Shown here: piece by piece, positions 1 through 6,610 of the stretch
How the letters are laid out: each line of letters begins with the position of its first letter
How positions within the stretch are numbered: the stretch's first letter is position 1
Assembly: GCF_024622975.1 (NCBI RefSeq)
Contig: NZ_JANJZT010000009.1
Coordinates: 54,105 to 118,104, forward strand
From: Blautia caecimuris
GTDB taxonomy: Bacteria; Bacillota; Clostridia; Lachnospirales; Lachnospiraceae
Reading direction: 5' to 3'
Length of the DNA: 64,000 nt
Position numbers and translations under genes: made by a program
The notes under the pieces: model-generated
The model's database searches: none
Seen by the model: only the letters and a program-made list of their open reading frames with translations
What the model was told of the DNA's origin: nothing

Positions 1-374
1 ACACCATTTGTCACAAAGGCAGCCCGGGTATTCTCCAGATAATCCAGCATATAACCTGTGGTGGTTCCCGCATCCAGAAATACAAAATCCGTGGGTTCGA
101 TCAGGCCTGCGGCGTATCTGGCAATTTTCTTTTTTTCTTCGATATTAAGATCTGATTTCTGAGCAACAGTAGGCTCATAGGCAGATACTGCATTTTCCAG
201 AGAAACTGCTCCGCCAAAAACCTTTGTCAGACGTCCCATTTTGTCAAGAGCCGTAATATCTCTTCTGACAGTGGACTCCGATGTGTCCAGAATCTCCTTC
301 AGCTCCGTGACTGTGACACTTTTCCTTGTTTCCAGAAGTTCCAGGATGATCTCATATCTTTGCTCTGTCAGCAT
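1..374 (-). CDS. DeoR-family transcriptional regulator of the fructose operon (C-terminus cut by window edge)
   Basis: The visible 124 residues have the DeoR layout: an N-terminal winged helix-turn-helix (residues about 1-57, with the family pattern TVRRDI near 38-43) followed by the start of the sugar-phosphate-sensing domain (FLDAGTTT at about 100-107, the loop that binds phosphate in this family). The ATG at 374 lies 14 bases after the HPr gene, so it is the last visible gene of the fruK-fruA-HPr operon. DeoR proteins in this setting usually repress the operon until fructose-1-phosphate appears; that role is inferred from context. The C-terminal half lies outside the window. Confidence 0.9.
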   Translation of the reverse strand, partial: MLTEQRYEIILELLETRKSVTVTELKEILDTSESTVRRDITALDKMGRLTKVFGGAVSLENAVSAYEPTVAQKSDLNIEEKKKIARYAAGLIEPTDFVFLDAGTTTGYMLDYLENTRAAFVTNG

Positions 375-388
375 GGTTTCTCTCCTGA

Positions 389-646
389 TTACAGCTTCTC
401 CTGCATGAATTTGCTTACTGCCTCGCAGGCAGCATCCTCATCCGCACCCTCGAAAGTAAAGGTTACTTCATGACCTTTTTTTACGCCAAGTCCCATCAGA
501 GCCAGAAGTTTTCTGCAGTCTGCTTTCTTGCCTTCTTTTTCAATGGTGACCACAGACTCAAACTGCTTCACAAGCTTTACAAGCTCGCCTGCCGGACGTG
601 CGTGGATTCCCTCATTGTCAATTACTACATACTTGAATTCTTTCAT
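389..646 (-). CDS. HPr-like phosphocarrier protein of the fructose operon, lacking the regulatory serine
   Basis: An 85-residue HPr. It carries phosphate from enzyme I to the fructose EIIA domain. The active histidine is present at His15 in GIHARPA. The usual regulatory site, Ser46 in the pattern KSIMGVMSLG, is replaced: the aligned stretch reads RKLLALMGLG, so position 46 is lysine. It could therefore take phosphate at His15 but could not be phosphorylated by HPr kinase at 46. A GGAGG ribosome binding site precedes the ATG. It sits 27 bases after fruA and 14 before the DeoR gene, so it is probably a fructose-dedicated HPr next to a general ptsH elsewhere. Confidence 0.93.
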   Translation of the reverse strand: MKEFKYVVIDNEGIHARPAGELVKLVKQFESVVTIEKEGKKADCRKLLALMGLGVKKGHEVTFTFEGADEDAACEAVSKFMQEKL

Positions 647-673
647 GGTTTTATCCTCCAGTTTATTTATTTT

Positions 674-2587
674 TTATGCTGTTTTCTTTTTTAACACTCC
701 CAGAAGGACGGCTGAGATCAACGTACCTGCCACAAGAGCAGCCACATATGCCATTGTGTTTCCCACAACCGGGAATACGAAAATTCCTCCGTGAGGAGCC
801 ATCAGTGTACAGTCAAACATCATGGAAACAGCGCCTGCCACTGCTGAACCGATGATACAGGACGGAAGTACATGGAGAGGATCAGATGCCGCAAAAGGAA
901 TCGCTCCCTCTGTGATAAATGCCAGACCCATAATAAAGTTAGTAGGCGCCGCCTCTCTCTCTTCTTTAGTAAATTTGTTTTTGAAAAGCAGGCTTGCCAG
1001 GGCAATGGCACATGGAGGTGTCATTCCTCCGATCATAACAGCTGCCATAATATCATAATTGCCTGCTGCAATGGACGCTGTGCCAAACACATAAGCTGCC
1101 TTGTTAAAAGGACCGCCCATATCAATAGCCATCATACCGCCAAGAATAAGTCCTAAAATTACTTTACTTGTATTTCCCATGCCTGTCAAGGCATTATTTA
1201 ATCCGGTGTTCAATCCGCCCATTAAGGGTTCCACAACAAAAGTCATACAAAGTCCCATTACGAGAATTCCCACAACCGGATAGATCAGAACAGGGGCGAT
1301 CTTTTCCAGGGCTTCCGGTAGCTTATCGCAGATTTTGCGAAGCCCGAGGATCAGATAGCCTGCAAGAAAGCCTGCAAAAAGAGCTCCCAGAAAACCGGAT
1401 TTTCCGTTTGCTGCGATCATTCCGCCTACAAGACCTACTGCAAGAGCCGGTCTGTCGCCGATGGCTATGGCAATAAAGCCTGCCAGTATCGGAAGCATAA
1501 AGCCAAACGCTGTTCCGCCGATGTTCTTGAGAACAGCGGCCACCGGAGTAATGGTACCGAAGTTTGCTCTCTGGTCCGCAGGGAGAGAATTCAGATCCAC
1601 ACTGAGACCGTCAATCAAAAAAGCAAGGGCAATCAGAATGCCGCCGCCCACTACTAAAGGAAGCATATGGGAAACGCCGTTCATGAGCTGCGTATATATT
1701 TTATGGCCGGCGCCTCCGCCTGCCTTTGCTGCCGCCGAAGAATTCGATGCTCCCGCTGCTGCGTGATATACAGGAGCATCCCCTGCAATGGCTCTTTCCA
1801 CCAGGGCATCCGCCTTGCTGATTCCGTCAGAAACCTGACATTCGATCAGCTTCTTTCCATCAAAACGTTCCATGGGAACCTGTGCATCCGCCGCCACGAT
1901 AATGCAGTCAGCCTCCTGGATCTCCTGATCTGTAAGAACGTTTTTGGCTCCGCCGGAGCCTCTTGTCTCCACCTTGATAAAACAGTTTCTGGCCTTTGCC
2001 GCTTTTTCAATTCCTTCTGCCGCCATATAGGTGTGGGCAATTCCGGTAGGACAGGAGGTAACTGCCAGGATTTTTACCTGTCCCTCATCTGCGCTTCCCG
2101 TATCAGCCAGTCTCTCATCAATATCTTTTTTCTCATCGTCAGCTTTGTCAATAATTTCCATAAACTCATCTACAGACTGTGCGTTTCTCAGAGAGGCGGT
2201 AAATTCCTCATCCATCAGCATAACAGAAAGTTTACTGAGCACATCCAGATGGATATTATCTTCTGTGTTTGGAGCTGCGATCAGGAACAGAAGAGTCACA
2301 GGCTCGTCATCAAGGGCTTCAAACTCCACTCCGTTCTTTACTACCATTGCAGCAAGACCGGGCTTCTGTACTGCGTCACATTTACCATGTGGAATGGCAA
2401 TTCCTTCTCCGATTCCTGTTGTACTTTCCTGTTCTCTTGCATATACCTGTTTCCGGTAGGCTTCCCTGTCGCTGATTTTTTCACTCTTTACCATAAGGTC
2501 TACAGCCATATCAAGAGCCTCTGATTTACTCTTTGGTGCTGCACTCAGCGATACGCTTCTTCTGTCAAGCAGATCTGTGATCCTCAT
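674..2587 (-). CDS. fruA: PTS fructose transporter, fused EIIA-EIIB-EIIC
   Basis: A 637-residue membrane transporter that imports fructose and phosphorylates it to fructose-1-phosphate. The domains run EIIA (about 1-150, phospho-His67 in IPHGK), EIIB (about 171-270, phospho-Cys179 in TSCPTGIAH) and the EIIC membrane domain (about 295-630). A low-complexity Ala/Gly linker near 275-295 joins EIIB to EIIC. The start codon overlaps the fruK stop by four bases (ATGA), so translation is coupled. Length and domain order are normal for FruA of Firmicutes. Confidence 0.96.
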   Translation of the reverse strand: MRITDLLDRRSVSLSAAPKSKSEALDMAVDLMVKSEKISDREAYRKQVYAREQESTTGIGEGIAIPHGKCDAVQKPGLAAMVVKNGVEFEALDDEPVTLLFLIAAPNTEDNIHLDVLSKLSVMLMDEEFTASLRNAQSVDEFMEIIDKADDEKKDIDERLADTGSADEGQVKILAVTSCPTGIAHTYMAAEGIEKAAKARNCFIKVETRGSGGAKNVLTDQEIQEADCIIVAADAQVPMERFDGKKLIECQVSDGISKADALVERAIAGDAPVYHAAAGASNSSAAAKAGGGAGHKIYTQLMNGVSHMLPLVVGGGILIALAFLIDGLSVDLNSLPADQRANFGTITPVAAVLKNIGGTAFGFMLPILAGFIAIAIGDRPALAVGLVGGMIAANGKSGFLGALFAGFLAGYLILGLRKICDKLPEALEKIAPVLIYPVVGILVMGLCMTFVVEPLMGGLNTGLNNALTGMGNTSKVILGLILGGMMAIDMGGPFNKAAYVFGTASIAAGNYDIMAAVMIGGMTPPCAIALASLLFKNKFTKEEREAAPTNFIMGLAFITEGAIPFAASDPLHVLPSCIIGSAVAGAVSMMFDCTLMAPHGGIFVFPVVGNTMAYVAALVAGTLISAVLLGVLKKKTA

Positions 2588-3516
2588 ATGTTTTCCCCCT
2601 CCTGTTTTTGTCCGGCTACCTGACGGTAAACCGCTTCTACCTCTTTGCCTGTGGCCAGATTTTCTGAAAAGGCACTGGCGCTGCCTGCTGCGATTCCCAT
2701 GTAAAAAGCATGGCGGTAATCTCTTTTTTCCATCCAGCCTGCCATAAAGCCTGCCACCATGGAATCTCCTGCACCAACGCCGTTTACAAGCGTACCTGTG
2801 GGAACCGGTTTCTTATAAACCTGTCCGTTTGCAGCGATGAGAACTGCTCCCTCCCCTGCCATGGAGATCAGAACATTTTCCGCTCCCATCTCCTGCAGTT
2901 TCTTTCCATATGGAACAACGTCCTCTCTCGTCTTTAACTCCACGCCAAAGATCTCACCAAGCTCATGGTTATTGGGCTTTACAAGAAAAGGATGATATTT
3001 CAGAACCTTTACCAGAAGATCTTTTGTGGCATCCACCACAGTCATCACGCCTCTTCCCTCCAGCCTTTTCATAATCCGCTCATACATGTCATCAGGCATG
3101 GAAGCCGGGATGCTTCCTGCGAGAAACAGAACATCTCCTTCCTTCAGGCTGTCAAGTTTTTCCATCAGCTCCTCCACTCTCTCCGGGCTGATATCCGGTC
3201 CTGCTCCGTTGATCTCTGTTCCGTCTATGGATTTCAGCTTCAGGTTAATTCGGGAAATTCCCCTTTCAATCCTGATGAAATCCGATTCCACTCCCATTTC
3301 CTGAAGTCTGCGGATAATCTCATCTCCGGTAAAGCCTGCGGTAAATCCCAAAGCTCTGTTGCAGATTCCAAGATTCCTGAGAACTATGGACACATTGATT
3401 CCCTTTCCCCCGGGAAGAATCAACTCTGAGCTTGTCCTGTTGGTAAGCCCCAGCTTAAAATCTTCCACATCTACAATGTAATCCAGAGACGGATTAAAAG
3501 TAACTGTACAGATCAT
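2584..3516 (-). CDS. fruK: 1-phosphofructokinase
   Basis: A 310-residue PfkB-family sugar kinase that converts fructose-1-phosphate to fructose-1,6-bisphosphate in the cytoplasm. The two family signatures are present: GGKGINV near 36-42 and GVGAGDS near 246-252, with the catalytic Asp251. A start 10 codons upstream is possible, but the ATG at 3516 has a good GGAGAGGTG ribosome binding site just ahead and gives the standard N-terminus MICTVTFNPSLDY. It is the first gene of the fructose operon and overlaps fruA by four bases. Confidence 0.95.
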   Translation of the reverse strand: MICTVTFNPSLDYIVDVEDFKLGLTNRTSSELILPGGKGINVSIVLRNLGICNRALGFTAGFTGDEIIRRLQEMGVESDFIRIERGISRINLKLKSIDGTEINGAGPDISPERVEELMEKLDSLKEGDVLFLAGSIPASMPDDMYERIMKRLEGRGVMTVVDATKDLLVKVLKYHPFLVKPNNHELGEIFGVELKTREDVVPYGKKLQEMGAENVLISMAGEGAVLIAANGQVYKKPVPTGTLVNGVGAGDSMVAGFMAGWMEKRDYRHAFYMGIAAGSASAFSENLATGKEVEAVYRQVAGQKQEGENI

Positions 3517-3590
3517 TTTTTCACCTCTCCTTACAATAATTTTCATTTAATGTATGACTGAGTTTGAAGTTATTTCTCTTTATGTTTCAT

Positions 3591-3619
3591 AGTATACAGT
3601 TATAATCATCCAAAATCAA
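3591..3619 (-). promoter_or_regulatory. Promoter of the fruK-fruA-HPr-DeoR operon
   Basis: On the minus strand TTGATT (3614-3619) and TATACT (3591-3596) are exactly 17 bases apart and lie about 75 bases ahead of fruK. The flanking A/T-rich DNA repeats TTGATT-like units (TTTGATTGATT around the -35), which would suit a DeoR operator, but that is inference. Confidence 0.65.
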
Positions 3620-3669
3620 TCAAACTAATTCACAAAATTCAGGATTATTTTTGGTTGAATTTGCACAAA

Positions 3670-3722
3670 AAAATACCCTCTGACAGTTTCCGGGGTTTTC
3701 CCTGTCTGCCAGAAGGTATCCT
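3670..3722 (-). terminator. Terminator after the ribbon-helix-helix gene
   Basis: ATACC-TCTG-CAG pairs with CTG-CAGA-GGTAT across a G/C-containing loop. On the minus strand the stem is followed by a run of seven T. It separates the SPFH/ribbon-helix-helix pair from the fructose operon. Confidence 0.75.
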
Positions 3723-3740
3723 GTTATTTTGTCCGGTATT

Positions 3741-3926
3741 TCATTTCTCCGGAATGTCTCTGTTTTTTTTCTTACGGTGCTTTACGCACTCTGTCAGCAG
3801 AAATTCAATCTGACCGTTAATGGAACGGAAGTCGTCCTCCGCCCACTGAGCCAGTTCATTATAAAGAGAGGCGGAAACCCTCAGTGGTATCTGCTTTTTT
3901 GTTTTTTCTTTTGATGCAGCCGGCAT
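3741..3926 (-). CDS. Small Arc-like ribbon-helix-helix protein
   Basis: A 61-residue basic protein. Residues 10-50 fit the ribbon-helix-helix DNA-binding fold of Arc/MetJ type: a beta strand (KQIPLRVS), then helix A (ASLYNELAQWAEDD) and helix B (SINGQIEFLLTECVKHR). Such proteins bind DNA as dimers and often control their own operon. It starts 34 bases after the SPFH gene on the same strand and ends at a strong terminator, so the two are probably co-transcribed. No toxin-like partner is visible, so a toxin-antitoxin role is not supported. Confidence 0.8.
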   Translation of the reverse strand: MPAASKEKTKKQIPLRVSASLYNELAQWAEDDFRSINGQIEFLLTECVKHRKKKNRDIPEK

Positions 3927-3960
3927 GGCTTCCGCCTCCTTTACTTATTTACTTTCTATA

Positions 3961-4977
3961 TTAATAGATTGAGCCGCTGTTGACAATAGGCTGCGCATCT
4001 TTATTTCCGCAAAGTACTACAAGAAGATTGCTAACCATAGCTGCCTTGCGTTCTTCATCAAGCTCCACCACATTGTTTTCACTGAGCTGATTCAAAGCCA
4101 TCTCCACCATACCCACGGCTCCTTCCACGATTTTCTGACGGGCGTCAATGATTGCCGCAGCCTGCTGTCTCTGAAGCATTGCAGCAGCGATTTCCGGAGC
4201 ATATGCCAGATGGGTGATCCTTACGTCCAGAATCTCAAGTCCGGCTTCCTCAACCTTGGACTGAAGCTCTGCCTGCATGATATCCGCAATTTCCTGACAG
4301 CTTCCCCGAAGAGTCTTTTCGCCGCAGTCGCCATTGTCATAAGGATAATTTCTTGCAGCATTTCTGGTAACTGCATCACACTGGATCGAAAGAAATTCTG
4401 CATACTGCTCTACATTCAGAACTGCCTTGGTGGCATTTGCAACCTTCCAGATCACAATGGTACCGATCTCTACCGGATTGCCCAGCTCGTCATTGACCTT
4501 CTGGCGTTTATTGTCCAGAGTCATGGTTTTAAGAGAAACTGCCTTGGATGCTGCCCTCGCGCCTCCGCCGCTTAAATTAATGTTAATGGAACCGGATTTT
4601 GCATTACTCTGCTTTTCCTCATTATCAATAGTCTGCGCTGCCGGGCCTACTGTTTCACAGAAAGGATTGATCCAGTAAAATCCCTCGTTATAAAGTGTTC
4701 CATAGTAGCTTCCGAACAAAGTCAGCACAAGAGCCTCATTTGGATGGATTACCTTCAGTCCGCAGAACATAATAATTCCGCCAACATTCAAAAGTACGCC
4801 CAGCACAATACAAACTGCAAGAACCACTCCGCCAGCCGGCTTATCTGCCCCAAACCAGGTAGCTCCCAGAACATACATGGGAATTCCCGCCAGAGTCACC
4901 AGCAGTGACGCAACTGCCATGGGAAATCCCGGCGCAGCCTTAAGCTTCTTTTCTTCCGTAAATTTTACTTCTGCCAT
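3961..4977 (-). CDS. SPFH/Band 7 domain membrane protein
   Basis: A 338-residue protein with two N-terminal membrane segments (about 18-38 and 48-72) followed by an SPFH (stomatin/prohibitin/flotillin) domain at about 76-270 and a C-terminal helical region that probably oligomerises. SPFH proteins form ring scaffolds at membranes; the cargo here is unknown. The ATG at 4977 is chosen over one 9 codons upstream because GGGAGG sits at the right distance. The ribbon-helix-helix gene follows it. A Gly-rich stretch (about 133-140) interrupts the SPFH domain. Confidence 0.88.
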   Translation of the reverse strand: MAEVKFTEEKKLKAAPGFPMAVASLLVTLAGIPMYVLGATWFGADKPAGGVVLAVCIVLGVLLNVGGIIMFCGLKVIHPNEALVLTLFGSYYGTLYNEGFYWINPFCETVGPAAQTIDNEEKQSNAKSGSININLSGGGARAASKAVSLKTMTLDNKRQKVNDELGNPVEIGTIVIWKVANATKAVLNVEQYAEFLSIQCDAVTRNAARNYPYDNGDCGEKTLRGSCQEIADIMQAELQSKVEEAGLEILDVRITHLAYAPEIAAAMLQRQQAAAIIDARQKIVEGAVGMVEMALNQLSENNVVELDEERKAAMVSNLLVVLCGNKDAQPIVNSGSIY

Positions 4978-5004
4978 AATCTCTTTCCTCCCTGCTTTTC
5001 GCAA

Positions 5005-5346
5005 ATACAGGCCCTCCTGTATTTACGTTTCCTCTCCGTTCCCTCTTTTCGGAAACAGAATTAATTTGATATCTTTTTGATATCATCATAATATATCTTT
5101 TCCTGTAAAAAGTCAATATTTTTCTGATAATTTTCAAAGAACAAAAGAGAAAAGATCCGCTTCGAACTTCCTAAATCCCTCAATCCTTGAGGGACTTGTT
5201 CCGCTTTGCGCGCCAGATGCAGACTGCCATGGGCAGTCATATTCCGCATGCATCTGGTCGCATCCTCGTGGAGCGTTTTTTGTTTATTCAGAAACTAGTA
5301 CAAAATGTACTAATTTCCTAATAAATAAAAAAAGGAGCCGAAGCTC
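5005..5346. repeat. Intergenic region with a nested-hairpin repeat-like element
   Basis: No gene is supported. Between about 5155 and 5280 there are three perfect inverted repeats: TCCCTCAA-3-TTGAGGGA, then CCAGATGCA ... TGCATCTGG enclosing GACTGCC-3-GGCAGTC. The density and nesting suggest a mobile or dispersed intergenic element (REP or MITE-like) rather than a simple terminator. A short minus-strand reading frame across it (5061-5249) has no ribosome binding site and is probably not real. Copy number in the genome cannot be judged here. Confidence 0.6.
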
Positions 5347-5808
5347 CTAATCAGAATGTTTTTTTATATAGTTCATTGTCTGGTACCGTCTCCAGATAGA
5401 ACAGAACGTCCAGACAATGCTGATTCCCGCCGCAATGGAAAGAGCGTACTGAAGCGTCAGACTTCCGTATTCAGAAATCTCTCTGGTATTTCCGCTGACA
5501 GCAGCGCTCATTGTATAATACAGAGAGCTTCCCGGAATCAGAGGCACCACTGAAGGTATTACAAACAAAAGCGTTGGCGCCATTTTTTTCCGCGCAAATA
5601 TCTCTGCGTAAACTGCCGCAAAAGCAGATGCCACAAGGCCTGAAGCAAAAATATGCTGTGTCACATCAAACATCAGAAGATAACATCCCCAGCACAGGGC
5701 TCCACCAAGAGAACCGGCCATCCAGAGGCTTCTTCGAAGCCGGAAGATCATGGAAAATCCCAGAGATCCCATAAACGCCATAGCAAGCTGCAAAATCACT
5801 TCTTTCAT
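5347..5808 (-). CDS. Threonine/serine exporter, small membrane subunit (ThrE C-terminal half type)
   Basis: A 153-residue very hydrophobic protein with about four to five membrane segments, matching the small ThrE_2 (DUF3815) family that pairs with a larger ThrE partner. The upstream gene ends in TGA inside ATGA at 5805-5808, so the start at 5808 is fixed by the overlap and translation is coupled. In Firmicutes the ThrE exporter is commonly split into these two chains. The substrate is inferred from the family only. Confidence 0.82.
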   Translation of the reverse strand: MKEVILQLAMAFMGSLGFSMIFRLRRSLWMAGSLGGALCWGCYLLMFDVTQHIFASGLVASAFAAVYAEIFARKKMAPTLLFVIPSVVPLIPGSSLYYTMSAAVSGNTREISEYGSLTLQYALSIAAGISIVWTFCSIWRRYQTMNYIKKHSD

Positions 5809-6578
5809 ATTCCCACCATCCATATAGAAGCCATAAAGCCACTGGCAAGGGCTCCGGCCCACAAAATACTTTCAATCAGCCGCATAATTCCTGCAATCGT
5901 ATCTCCCATCAGCATATCGCGGATTGAATTTGTGATAGCAATTCCGGGTATCAGCAGCATAATATCCCCGATCATAATCTTATCTGCGTGAAAAAACGGC
6001 AGAAACTTTACCGTCAGGCAGATCAATGTACCTGTAAAAAAGGAACACACCAGGTTAAACATTACATTATTCGCCAGAAGCTGTGCGCCTTTTTCCTGAA
6101 AAAGACAGATGATGACTGCAAAAACGGCTGCTGCCAGCCCGTCTGCAAAGCTTCCTCCAAAAAACACAGCAAAGCTTCCCGCAGCAAGAACACTTCCCAG
6201 ATACATCTGCCACTGTTTTTTAGGAGGAACGCATTCCCGTAAACGCTGCTCAAACAAATCCAGAGGCAGCGGCTCCCTGCAGCATTCTCTGCTCAGTGCA
6301 TTAATACGTTCCAGTGCCAGGAAGTCTGTGCCTGATTTTGTAATCCGTCTTGTGTGAGTCAAAAGAGTTCCGTCGCTTCTTTCCAGAGTGATTACAATAC
6401 TGGATGTAATCACAAATACATTCATCCTCTCGGCTCCGTATGCCACTCCAATACGTTCCAGCGTATCTTCTACTCTTTTTACCTCCGCTCCGGAGGCCAT
6501 AAGCCGCTCTCCTGTTTCCAGAAGAAGCTGAAGCAGGCGGTTTTCCGTGTTTGTCTGTTCCATACTGTTCTTTTCCAT
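5805..6578 (-). CDS. Threonine/serine exporter, large subunit (ThrE N-terminal half type)
   Basis: A protein of about 257 residues. The first about 110 residues are soluble and match the DUF1212/ThrE cytoplasmic domain (SGAEVKRVEDTLERI near the start), and the rest holds about five membrane segments. It overlaps the small subunit by four bases. The start is uncertain: ATG 6578, an in-frame TTG at 6593 and ATG 6563 are all possible; 6578 is chosen as the first ATG. Confidence 0.85.
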   Translation of the reverse strand: MEKNSMEQTNTENRLLQLLLETGERLMASGAEVKRVEDTLERIGVAYGAERMNVFVITSSIVITLERSDGTLLTHTRRITKSGTDFLALERINALSRECCREPLPLDLFEQRLRECVPPKKQWQMYLGSVLAAGSFAVFFGGSFADGLAAAVFAVIICLFQEKGAQLLANNVMFNLVCSFFTGTLICLTVKFLPFFHADKIMIGDIMLLIPGIAITNSIRDMLMGDTIAGIMRLIESILWAGALASGFMASIWMVGI

Positions 6579-6610
6579 ATGCCTGTTTCCCAACCTTCAT
6601 CTGTCTTATT

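Noticed and set aside
1667..2524. 285-residue plus-strand frame opposite fruA
   Set aside because: Antisense shadow of the EIIA-EIIB region; cysteine- and serine-rich composition typical of a false frame.
3741..3926. Antitoxin of a toxin-antitoxin pair
   Set aside because: The ribbon-helix-helix fold fits, but no toxin-like gene is adjacent; the neighbour is an SPFH protein.
5061..5249. 62-residue minus-strand frame in the intergenic repeat
   Set aside because: It spans the perfect inverted repeats and lacks a ribosome binding site; better explained by the repeat itself.
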